Of a stretch of DNA of 17,845 nucleotides, positions 8,334 through 14,230 are shown in pieces. The DNA comes from an uncultured Bacilli bacterium (GTDB taxonomy: Bacteria; Bacillota_I; Bacilli_A; RF39; UBA660): positions 1 through 17,845 of the forward strand of contig CANQRX010000017.1 in NCBI GenBank assembly GCA_947626425.1. The letters run 5' to 3'. Position 1 is the first letter of the stretch. The number at the start of each line of letters is the position of its first letter. Both the position numbers and the translations under genes were made by a program. Below the pieces are notes generated by a model that worked only from the letters and a program-made list of their open reading frames with translations, did no database searches and had not been told where the DNA came from.

Positions 8334-8357
8334 AAAAAAAGAATGTTAAAACATTCT
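8334..8357 (-). terminator. Weak intrinsic terminator or attenuator between rpsU and mtaB
   Basis: On the minus strand an 18-base perfect palindrome (8357-8340, AGAATGTT then its mirror) is followed at once by seven T (8340-8334). The hairpin begins inside the rpsU stop codon. Only two GC pairs are in the stem, so termination is probably partial, which would lower mtaB and downstream expression relative to rpsU. Confidence 0.65.
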
Positions 8358-8547
8358 AATCTCTTCTATGCTTCTTCGCATTTCGTTTCATTTCTTCCCG
8401 AGCTTTTCTTTTCTTTACGCCAGGTTTCTCATAATGTTTTCTCTTTTTTAGTTCAGAAGGGACACCACTTTTAGCAAATTTAACTTTAAATCTTCTTAAT
8501 GCGTTGTCAATATTACCATCTTTAACGATTACTTTATTTGAATTCAT
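8356..8547 (-). CDS. rpsU: Small ribosomal subunit protein bS21
   Basis: bS21 is a small basic protein of the 30S subunit near the 3' end of 16S rRNA. The sequence NKVIVKDGNIDNALRRFK, the KRKHYEKPGVKKRK segment and the very basic C-terminus ending KKHRRD are typical. With the start at 8547 the protein has 63 residues, normal for Firmicutes. That ATG is preceded by GGGAGGG at about 6 bases, while an ATG 18 bases upstream (8565) has no binding site. A near-consensus promoter lies directly upstream and a hairpin-T7 element overlaps the stop codon. It is the first gene of a unit that continues into mtaB. Confidence 0.95.
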   Translation of the reverse strand: MNSNKVIVKDGNIDNALRRFKVKFAKSGVPSELKKRKHYEKPGVKKRKAREEMKRNAKKHRRD

Positions 8548-8576
8548 CTTAATCCCTCCCTTCATTTACTAACCAA

Positions 8577-8605
8577 ATTATAGCACTCAAAGTAGTTTGT
8601 TACAA
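8577..8605 (-). promoter_or_regulatory. Extended -10 promoter of rpsU
   Basis: On the minus strand TTGTAA (8605-8600), a 17-base spacer and TGC-TATAAT (8585-8577) form a near-consensus sigma-A promoter with extended -10. It would give a leader of roughly 25 bases before the rpsU ATG at 8547. This is the strongest promoter seen in the window. Confidence 0.88.
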
Positions 8606-8710
8606 GTAAAATCAGAAAAAACCGGAGTATTTTCTTAATGAATAAAATCAAGCAAAAAATTAAACGTTCAAAAATTAAATAAAATTTTCCTAATTCATTA
8701 AAATTTTTCA

Positions 8711-8733
8711 AAATAAAAAGAGTCATTTGACTC
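8711..8733 (-). terminator. Terminator closing the tandem surface-protein genes
   Basis: On the minus strand GAGTCA-AA-TGACTC (8733-8720) is followed by TTTTTATTT. It begins 11 bases after the stop codon of the last surface-protein copy. A second inverted repeat, AAGCTA/TAGCTT with an 8-base loop (8741-8760), spans that stop codon just before it. The rest of the 8606-8710 gap is AT-rich with nothing else recognisable. Confidence 0.75.
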
Positions 8734-8743
8734 GAGAATAAAG

Positions 8744-9361
8744 CTATTTTAAATTAGCTTTGCTTACATCAACTTCGCCCACACCCTGAATTTCTAAAGC
8801 AAGCGTTTTGCCATCATCAGTATCTTCATCAATTTGACCGTCAACTGGATAAACTTGAACGGAATAGTTAATAGTAGTTCCGGCTGGGATTGATTCAGAG
8901 TATATGGTATTAATATCAGTATCAGTTAACTGCTTAGGCGAACCTGTAACTTCTGTATAAGTGGCACCAGTTGTTCCTCTTTTTACAATTGCTTTAAATT
9001 TACTTAGGGCAACCGCGTTACCCGTACCTTTCTTTAAATTTAATTTAAAAGTACTCGGTAAGTCCCCAGCATTTTTAACACTTAATGTATAAGTACAATT
9101 TGTTGTAGTTTTGGCCGTCGCGTCGTCCATCGGTTCAAAACAAGCCGCATTTGCTGTTGAATTAATTTGAGTACCTTGATTACTGTAGGTAATGCTTAAA
9201 TTACCAGCTTGAATAACTTGATTAGTCGTGTTATGTTTTACTTGAAAAAATAAAGCATAACTCGAACCCATAATAGTAATAACTAAGCAAATAACAACAT
9301 ATGCTAAAACTTTGGTTTGGGTTTTGATTACTGACCCAGCAACTCTCTTTTTATCTTTCAT
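8744..9361 (-). CDS. Secreted or anchored TasA/camelysin-like protein, copy 1
   Basis: This is one of three tandem paralogues. A basic N-terminus (about 17 residues) precedes a hydrophobic segment (about 18-32) and GSSYALFF, where S-Y-A could be a signal peptidase site after A36. Then comes QAGNLSITY (51-59), similar in placement to the AG-L motif that follows the signal peptide in TasA and camelysin. Two cysteines, C74 and C89, are conserved in all copies. A beta-rich domain follows with YTLSVKNAGDLPSTFKLNL, a pattern common to cell-surface beta-sandwich proteins, and the end is GEVDVSKANLK. Length is 205 residues. It has its own promoter and a GGTGAT binding site before the ATG. Copy 1 is the most diverged at the 5' end. 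It could be a surface fibre or matrix protein, by analogy only. No SipW-like peptidase or sortase gene is in the window. Confidence 0.8.
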   Translation of the reverse strand: MKDKKRVAGSVIKTQTKVLAYVVICLVITIMGSSYALFFQVKHNTTNQVIQAGNLSITYSNQGTQINSTANAACFEPMDDATAKTTTNCTYTLSVKNAGDLPSTFKLNLKKGTGNAVALSKFKAIVKRGTTGATYTEVTGSPKQLTDTDINTIYSESIPAGTTINYSVQVYPVDGQIDEDTDDGKTLALEIQGVGEVDVSKANLK

Positions 9362-9389
9362 TGTATCACCATACTATTCTTATAATATT

Positions 9390-9418
9390 ATTTTACCATG
9401 TATACTTTAAGATGTAAA
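9390..9418 (-). promoter_or_regulatory. Extended -10 promoter of surface-protein copy 1
   Basis: On the minus strand TTTACA (9418-9413), a 17-base spacer and TGG-TAAAAT (9398-9390) fit an extended -10 sigma-A promoter. Exactly 28 bases separate the -10 from the ATG. The same element in the same position precedes copy 3, and a variant precedes copy 2. Confidence 0.75.
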
Positions 9419-9460
9419 TTAATAAAAGAAAATTAACTTAGGTGGCAAAATATTTTTACT
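9416..9460 (-). repeat. Spacer block shared by the two inter-gene gaps (first copy)
   Basis: This block closely resembles 10142-10187. On the minus strand both read AGT..AAAATATTTTG, then a CC, then AGTTAATT followed by a T-rich tract and AATTT. The AAAATATTTT palindrome and T-rich tract could act as a weak terminator for the preceding copy, but no stable hairpin is evident. It mainly shows that the spacer was duplicated with the gene. Confidence 0.55.
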
Positions 9461-9481
9461 GAAAACTATTAGATAAGAAGT

Positions 9482-10096
9482 TTATTTAAGATTTGCGTTT
9501 TTTACATCTACCTCGCCATACCCATCAATATTTAAAGAAATTATTTTTCCATCTTCTGTATCTTCGTTAATTTTTCCATCCACCGGATAAACTTGAACTG
9601 AATAATTGACTGTAGCTCCAACCTCAATTGATTCAGTTAATAAATTATTAGTGTCTACATTATTTAATGTTTTTGGAAAACCACTTATATCACTAAATGT
9701 AGTACCAGTTGTCTTTTTTTTAACAATAACGTTAAAGCCACTTAAATTTGCAGTATTATCATTACCTTTCTTTAAATTTAATGTAAAAGTACTTGGTAAA
9801 GTCCCTGCATTTTTGACACTGAATGTGTAAGTACAGCTTGTTTTAGCTTTAGCGTCATCATCTGTCATTGGCTCAAAACAGTCGGGATTTGTGGTAGCAT
9901 CAATTTTTGTTCCTTGGGTATACGTAATACTTAAACTACCGGCTTGGATAACTTGATTATTTGTATTATGCTTTACTTGAAAAAATAAAGCATAACTTGA
10001 CCCCATAATAAGGATTACTAAACATACTACAACATAAGCTAAAACTTTGGTTTGGGTTTTAATTATTGACCCAGCAATTTTCTTTTTATCTTTCAT
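9482..10096 (-). CDS. Secreted or anchored TasA/camelysin-like protein, copy 2
   Basis: This paralogue of 204 residues has the same layout: basic start, hydrophobic segment 18-32, GSSYALFF, QAGSLSITY, the cysteine pair C73/C88, then TFSVKNAGTLPSTFTLNLKK and a C-terminal GEVDVKNANLK. The first about 59 residues are nearly identical to copy 3, differing only near positions 5 and 10. Its C-terminal third (NYSVQVYPVDG and onwards) is closer to copy 1. So it looks like a mosaic of its two neighbours. It has its own leader and ribosome binding site, identical to the other copies, but a poorer -35 box. There are 98 bases between it and copy 3. The exact function is not known to me. Confidence 0.8.
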   Translation of the reverse strand: MKDKKKIAGSIIKTQTKVLAYVVVCLVILIMGSSYALFFQVKHNTNNQVIQAGSLSITYTQGTKIDATTNPDCFEPMTDDDAKAKTSCTYTFSVKNAGTLPSTFTLNLKKGNDNTANLSGFNVIVKKKTTGTTFSDISGFPKTLNNVDTNNLLTESIEVGATVNYSVQVYPVDGKINEDTEDGKIISLNIDGYGEVDVKNANLK

Positions 10097-10124
10097 TGTA
10101 TCACCATACTATTCTTATAATGTT

Positions 10125-10153
10125 ATTGTACCACATTTTCGAAATTATAAAAA
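10125..10153 (-). promoter_or_regulatory. Extended -10 promoter of surface-protein copy 2
   Basis: TGG-TACAAT (minus strand, 10133-10125) lies 28 bases before the ATG, as in the other copies. At 17 bases upstream the sequence is TTTTTA (10153-10148), a poor -35, so this copy may be weaker than copies 1 and 3. Confidence 0.6.
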
Positions 10154-10187
10154 GATAATTAACTAATCGGCCAAAATATTTTGAACT
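10142..10187 (-). repeat. Spacer block shared by the two inter-gene gaps (second copy)
   Basis: This is the counterpart of 9416-9460. It includes the 12-base palindrome CAAAATATTTTG (10172-10183) and, on the minus strand, AGTTAATTATC followed by TTTTTAT. It lies between copies 3 and 2. Confidence 0.55.
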
Positions 10188-10194
10188 TGTATTA

Positions 10195-10809
10195 TTATTT
10201 AAGATCTGCCTTACTTACATCTACTTCGCCAACACCTTCAATTTTTAATGCTATAGTTTGCCCATCATCTTTTGTATCATCAATTTTTGTTTCATCTGCA
10301 TAAATTTGTATTTGATATACATTTGTCGTATTGGAGGCAATGCTTTCGGTAAATAATGTATTAGTAGCTGTATTTGTTAATGCTTTAGGAAAATTACTCA
10401 TTGCATTAAAAGTAGTTCCGCTTTGTTTTTTCACTAATACTTTTAGTTTTGTTAAATCAGCAGTGTTAGTAGTATCCTTATTTATATTTAATTTAAATAC
10501 GCTTGGTAAAGAACCTGAATTATTCTTAACGCTTAATGTATAAGTGCATGTAGTTATTGTTTTAGCTACATCATCTGTCATTGGTTCAAAGCATTCGGGA
10601 TTTTTTGTGAAATCAATTTTTGAACCTTCAGTATATGTAATACTTAAACTTCCGGCTTGGATAACTTGATTATTTGTATTATGCTTTACTTGAAAAAATA
10701 AAGCATAACTTGACCCCATAATAAGGATTACTAAACACACTACAACATAAGCTAAAACTTTGGTTTGGGTTTTAATTATTTGCCCCGCTATTTTATTTTT
10801 ATCTTTCAT
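10195..10809 (-). CDS. Secreted or anchored TasA/camelysin-like protein, copy 3
   Basis: This is the first-transcribed copy (204 residues). The N-terminal hydrophobic segment, GSSYALFF and QAGSLSITY are as in copy 2, and the cysteines are C73 and C88. After about residue 90 it diverges most from the others: an extra residue in KNNSGSLPSVFKLNI, a serine/threonine-rich middle with NTATNTLFTES, and VYQIQIYADE in place of the NYSVQVYPVDG of the other copies. The end is GEVDVSKADLK. It is preceded by the same promoter type as copy 1. No domain with enzymatic signature is visible in any copy. The uniform length and N-terminus with variable body suggest surface proteins under diversifying pressure; this is inference. 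Confidence 0.8.
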   Translation of the reverse strand: MKDKNKIAGQIIKTQTKVLAYVVVCLVILIMGSSYALFFQVKHNTNNQVIQAGSLSITYTEGSKIDFTKNPECFEPMTDDVAKTITTCTYTLSVKNNSGSLPSVFKLNINKDTTNTADLTKLKVLVKKQSGTTFNAMSNFPKALTNTATNTLFTESIASNTTNVYQIQIYADETKIDDTKDDGQTIALKIEGVGEVDVSKADLK

Positions 10810-10837
10810 TGTATCACCATACTATTCTTATAATGCT

Positions 10838-10866
10838 ATTGTATCATGGATATTTTAAGATGTAAA
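10838..10866 (-). promoter_or_regulatory. Extended -10 promoter of surface-protein copy 3
   Basis: TTTACA (minus strand, 10866-10861), a 17-base spacer and TGA-TACAAT (10846-10838) form an extended -10 promoter, 28 bases before the ATG. The spacer is nearly the same as in copy 1 (CTTAAA..TAT.CATG), so the promoter was part of the duplicated unit. Confidence 0.78.
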
Positions 10867-11050
10867 TTTTAGTTTTCATTAGATGGATGAAAAATCATCA
10901 AAAAAAAGAAAAGAGCTTAACAGTATAAAAATAAGTATAAATTTTAAAAATTTTAACTTAATAAATTATTTATTGCTATTTCTTCTTTTAGTTGTCCTGC
11001 ATAATTAATGGGTTTTGGACGTCTTTTATTAAATAAAAAAAAATTAATAT
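10867..11050. other. Gap between frr and the surface-protein array
   Basis: About 185 bases without a supported gene. It holds a small hairpin GATGA-AAAA-TCATC at 10886-10899, next to an A-run in plus orientation. It also holds a 40-codon minus-strand open stretch (11075-10956) without a usable start codon. No clear intrinsic terminator for frr is seen. Confidence 0.5.
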
Positions 11051-11578
11051 CTAAATTGACATTAATTCGTTTTCTTTAACTTTTAAATGTTCATCAACAA
11101 TTGTATTATATTTATTGATTAAGTCTTGGACTTCCTCTAGTTCTTCTTTTTCCTCATCTTCGGGTAATTCTAACTTTTTAATAGAGGTATTTGCTTCTTG
11201 GCGAATATTTCTTAAAGCGATTTTCGCTTCTTCACCTAAAGCTTTGGCTTTTTTGACATATTCTTTACGTTTTTCTTGGGTTAATTCAGGAACTGTTAAA
11301 GTAATAATTTCGCCATTATTAATTGGTGTTAATCCTAAGTTTGCCTCATTAATTGCTCGTTCAATATCTTTTAAACAACTTTTATCAAAAGGTTTAATCA
11401 ATAATTGCCGTGCTTCGGGAACTGTAATGTTGGCTAAACTTTGAATTGGCGTTGGAGTATTATAATATAAAACCATAATTCCATTTAAAATCGCCGGATT
11501 AGCTCGACCCGCCCTGATTGTTAATAAATTACTATCTAAGGCACTGATAGCTTTTTTCATTTTTTCTTCTGTATTCAT
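11051..11578 (-). CDS. frr: Ribosome recycling factor
   Basis: RRF splits post-termination ribosomes together with EF-G. Typical stretches are TIRAGRANPAILNGI, the YYNTPTPIQSLANITVPEAR segment, PFDKS and the C-terminal coiled-coil helix with KRKEYVKKAK. At 175 residues it is about 10 shorter than the usual 185; the missing part is the very N-terminus, and the ATG at 11578 is well placed behind AAAGGA. The usual neighbours tsf, pyrH and uppS are absent; here frr sits between a thioredoxin-fold protein gene and the surface-protein array. A promoter-like extended -10 lies just upstream. Confidence 0.95.
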   Translation of the reverse strand: MNTEEKMKKAISALDSNLLTIRAGRANPAILNGIMVLYYNTPTPIQSLANITVPEARQLLIKPFDKSCLKDIERAINEANLGLTPINNGEIITLTVPELTQEKRKEYVKKAKALGEEAKIALRNIRQEANTSIKKLELPEDEEKEELEEVQDLINKYNTIVDEHLKVKENELMSI

Positions 11579-11598
11579 AAAAAATCCTTTCTAATGTT

Positions 11599-11607
11599 AT
11601 TATAACA
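11599..11607 (-). promoter_or_regulatory. Extended -10 element before frr
   Basis: TGT-TATAAT on the minus strand (11607-11599) is a perfect extended -10. No good -35 is found at 16-18 bases. It would start frr transcription about 15-20 bases before its ATG, in the 39-base gap after the preceding gene. Confidence 0.5.
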
Positions 11608-11617
11608 ATTACATTGT

Positions 11618-12208
11618 TTAAAGAAAAGCAGATATTTTCGCTTTTAAGATATTTTTTTTATTTTGAACTTTTAAATTAGTCCAATATTCATTTATAGTTT
11701 GTTCACCATCCAAAATTGAAGTTTCACTATCAAAATATGTAACTTCGCCATTTTTTACAATAACAAAGGTTGGTGAATAAAGGTTGGTGGTGTCATCATC
11801 TAAAATGCTAATATATTTTGATAAATGATCAACAATGTTTTCATAACAATAATTATTATTTTTTCGATCTTTTAAGAAATTATAAAAATAAATTTCCTTA
11901 ACATTGAGTTCTTTAGCAACATCATTTAACATATCGGCATAAAAACTACTCCACTCATTCTCGGGAAAAGCCATGAAAATTAGGCCTGATCCAGAATTTA
12001 GGGTTTCTAGTACTTCTTCATTGGTTTTATAAACAAAAAGATTATTATTAGATATTCCAAACTCTTTGGTGAATAATTCATTATCTGGTAAGGTCTTTGG
12101 TTTAACATCATAATTTTTTCCACCTAAGTAAATGAATAAAACAATTAAAACAATAAAACTAATTATATATGATACTTTTTGCCATGTTGGCATTTTTGGC
12201 TTTTTCAA
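11618..12208 (-). CDS. Membrane-anchored thioredoxin-fold protein lacking the CxxC active site
   Basis: This 196-residue protein has one N-terminal membrane segment (about 12-28) and an external domain. The segment GLIFMAFPENEWSSF (75-89) aligns with the thioredoxin-like pattern in which a beta strand is followed by FPECPWC, but the cysteines are replaced: N84-E85-W86-S87. The typical cis-proline strand is kept as YSPTFVIVKNGEV (P146). So the fold seems intact and the redox centre lost; a single cysteine, C121, remains. The start is TTG at 12208, supported by GAGGTGA about 8-10 bases upstream; an ATG five codons later is the alternative. It lies 19 bases after the DUF308-like gene. A structural or binding role at the membrane is more likely than disulfide exchange. 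Confidence 0.65.
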   Translation of the reverse strand: MKKPKMPTWQKVSYIISFIVLIVLFIYLGGKNYDVKPKTLPDNELFTKEFGISNNNLFVYKTNEEVLETLNSGSGLIFMAFPENEWSSFYADMLNDVAKELNVKEIYFYNFLKDRKNNNYCYENIVDHLSKYISILDDDTTNLYSPTFVIVKNGEVTYFDSETSILDGEQTINEYWTNLKVQNKKNILKAKISAFL

Positions 12209-12227
12209 AACTACTTCACCTCAATAT

Positions 12228-12773
12228 TTATTCTTTGCATTTTTTTAATTTTAATAACAAAAGAACATTTTCTAATATTATACTTATTTGACTAAATAAG
12301 ACAAGTCCTGCGATGGAAATATTTAATTTATCACTTAAAATTAAAGGATTATGAATTAAAATAAATCCTAAAATAATATTTATTATAGATAAAACTAGAA
12401 CGATAAGCCAAGTTGATTGTTTTTCTTCTTTGATTTTTAGTGAGGTATCAATTCGGGTCATATTTTGAATTAAAATATAGCTACCTAATAACAATGTAAA
12501 AACGGTTTGTAATAAACTAGCTTTTAAAATAACAACAACGCCAAGTAAAACATAAATGCCACCAGTTTTTAAAAAGTTACTATTTTTATCACCTTTTTTT
12601 AAATACCAAAAAATTTCCACTATACCAATTAAAATACCTAAATAACCTAAAACATTCATCGCAATGTTTATAAAATTGTCGGGATTAATGCATAAAACAA
12701 CTGCGAAGGTAATTAATAATAATGTTACTAAAAAAGATTCTTTAACTTCTTTTTTGATTTTTTCTACTTCCAT
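12228..12773 (-). CDS. DUF308/HdeD-like membrane protein
   Basis: This 181-residue protein has about six membrane helices (near 13-30, 36-57, 70-84, 87-103, 122-140 and 150-170) in the paired layout of the DUF308 (HdeD-like) family, with charged loops at 58-69 and 107-120. HdeD is linked to acid resistance in enteric bacteria, but the role in Firmicutes is unknown. There is a weak binding site (GTAGG) overlapping the rpe stop codon, 9 bases before the ATG, so translation may be coupled to rpe. It stands where thiN follows rpe in Bacillus. Function not established. Confidence 0.65.
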   Translation of the reverse strand: MEVEKIKKEVKESFLVTLLLITFAVVLCINPDNFINIAMNVLGYLGILIGIVEIFWYLKKGDKNSNFLKTGGIYVLLGVVVILKASLLQTVFTLLLGSYILIQNMTRIDTSLKIKEEKQSTWLIVLVLSIINIILGFILIHNPLILSDKLNISIAGLVLFSQISIILENVLLLLKLKKCKE

Positions 12774-12782
12774 AAATAAAAC

Positions 12783-13400
12783 CTACTTTCTTAAATTATT
12801 AATTTTTTCTTCATAATTATCGCTCATACAAACATAAGAGCCTGAAACAATTATATCAACATTTTTTAGCTTTTTAACAGTTTTTTCGTTAATTCCTCCA
12901 TCGACACTTATTAAAATGTTTTCCTGCCAATTATGTAAGGCTTCAATTTTTTGGGGGGTTTGTTCAATAAATGGTTGACCACCCGCCCCAGGATGCACAC
13001 TCATGACTAAGACTAAATCAATTTCTTTAATATATGGTTTTAATTTTTCTAAAGGTGTATCGGGATTAATACTTAAACCGATTAAACAATTAGCTTTTTT
13101 TAATAAAGCTAAAGACTCAAAAACATTTTCACTTTCCACTGGAATTGTTATAATTTGGGGATTTAAGGTTTGAAAAAAAGGAATAACACCTAGTGGATTA
13201 GCAAACATTAAATGAACATCTAAAGGTTTTTGATTATTGGCAAATATCTCTTTTATTTCTTCTTGATTAAAATTATTATTTTTGACAAAAACCCCGTCCA
13301 TCACATCAACATGAATATAATCAGCTGTTGTTTTGTTTAAATCTAAAATGGCTTCTTTTGCCCCTTTAATATTTTTTAAATAGGAAACCGAAATTTTCAT
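12783..13400 (-). CDS. rpe: Ribulose-phosphate 3-epimerase
   Basis: Rpe interconverts ribulose 5-phosphate and xylulose 5-phosphate in the pentose phosphate pathway. It is a TIM barrel; the metal ligands are H30 and D32 (YIHVDVMDG), H63 (LDVHLM) and D167 (SVDGGI). The phosphate-binding loop is SVHPGAGGQPF (134-144). At 205 residues it is 10-15 shorter than usual, and the usual N-terminal PSILSADF strand reads SVSYLKN here, so the N-terminus is atypical. The start overlaps the rsgA stop (ATGA) with AAGGTG just upstream, giving coupled translation. A related sugar-phosphate epimerase such as allulose 6-phosphate epimerase is a less likely alternative, given the rsgA-rpe order known from Firmicutes. 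Confidence 0.9.
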   Translation of the reverse strand: MKISVSYLKNIKGAKEAILDLNKTTADYIHVDVMDGVFVKNNNFNQEEIKEIFANNQKPLDVHLMFANPLGVIPFFQTLNPQIITIPVESENVFESLALLKKANCLIGLSINPDTPLEKLKPYIKEIDLVLVMSVHPGAGGQPFIEQTPQKIEALHNWQENILISVDGGINEKTVKKLKNVDIIVSGSYVCMSDNYEEKINNLRK

Positions 13401-14230
13401 TTTTCACCTTCTTTTAATAATTTTAAATAACTTTGATAACGACTAGTTAAAATGTTACCAGCTTTGACTTGTTCTTTGATTTGACAATTTTGTTCATTGA
13501 TATGTTTACAATCAGAAAATTGACAAGAATATTCTTGAAATTCGGGAAAACCTTTTTGGATTTCTTGACTATCATTAGGTAAATCTAAAGCTGAAAAACC
13601 AGGTGTATCACAAATAGATACATCGTCAATGAAGAATATTTGATTATGTCTTGTTGTATGTTTACCCCGATTTAAATGGTTACTTATGCTGTTGGTTGGT
13701 AAGTTTAAATGCGGATCCATTTTATTAATTAAACTGCTTTTCCCAGCTCCCGATTGGCCCATTAAAACGACTAATTTGTTTTTTAAAAATTTTTTTAATT
13801 CGACAATTTCGGTATTGTAAAAGACAGGAATATGGATTTTTTCATAGTCTTCTTTAATTTTTGTAACATTTTCTATTTCCAAAGCACTTAATAAATCTTT
13901 TTTGGTTAAACAAATAATTGGTTTAATGTTTTTTATATAACAATAAGCAATATTTTTATCGAGTAAAAATAATGATAAATTAGGTTTTTTTAAGCTTGTA
14001 ACAATAATGGCATAATCAACATTTACCACAGTTGGCCGTTCGAGCTGATTGGCTCTTGGCAAAATTTCTTTAATTATTAGTTCTTTTTCATCAAATAATA
14101 CTTTGTCACCAACAAAAGGAGAAACTCCCGTTTGCCGAAACTTTCCCCTTGGTACACACGTATAGAGTTTTTGATTACTTAAAACTGTATATTGATTACT
14201 GATATTTTTAATAATTTGTCCTTCTAACAT
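13397..14230 (-). CDS. rsgA: Ribosome small subunit biogenesis GTPase
   Basis: RsgA is a circularly permuted GTPase that acts in late 30S maturation. The order is as expected: an N-terminal OB-fold (1-65), the G4 motif first (TKKD, 109-112), then the P-loop GQSGAGKS (158-165), the TT of G2 (192-193) and DTPGF (208-212), and a zinc finger with C236, C241, H243 and C249. Length of 277 is a little short of the usual 290-300. The ATG at 14230 overlaps the prkC stop by 7 bases, with GAGGGTGG six bases before it, inside the coding end of prkC. In Firmicutes rsgA stands next to prkC, as here. Confidence 0.96.
   Translation of the reverse strand: MLEGQIIKNISNQYTVLSNQKLYTCVPRGKFRQTGVSPFVGDKVLFDEKELIIKEILPRANQLERPTVVNVDYAIIVTSLKKPNLSLFLLDKNIAYCYIKNIKPIICLTKKDLLSALEIENVTKIKEDYEKIHIPVFYNTEIVELKKFLKNKLVVLMGQSGAGKSSLINKMDPHLNLPTNSISNHLNRGKHTTRHNQIFFIDDVSICDTPGFSALDLPNDSQEIQKGFPEFQEYSCQFSDCKHINEQNCQIKEQVKAGNILTSRYQSYLKLLKEGEK

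Larger units (their letters stand above)
8744..10866 (-). repeat. Tandem array of three gene-plus-promoter units
   Basis: Three homologous units follow each other with start codons at 10809, 10096 and 9361, giving spacings of 713 and 735 bases. Promoter, leader, coding region and the spacer behind it are all repeated. The 5' parts are much more alike than the 3' parts. Confidence 0.9.

Noticed and set aside
8635..8701. Inverted repeat TTAATGAAT ... ATTCATTAA in the rpsU upstream gap
   Set aside because: Nine bases of pure low-complexity AT-rich sequence 49 bases apart; expected by chance in this composition and outside the promoter.
10886..10899. GATGA-AAAA-TCATC hairpin as a terminator of frr
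   Set aside because: On the frr strand the T-run comes before the hairpin, not after it, so it does not fit an intrinsic terminator.
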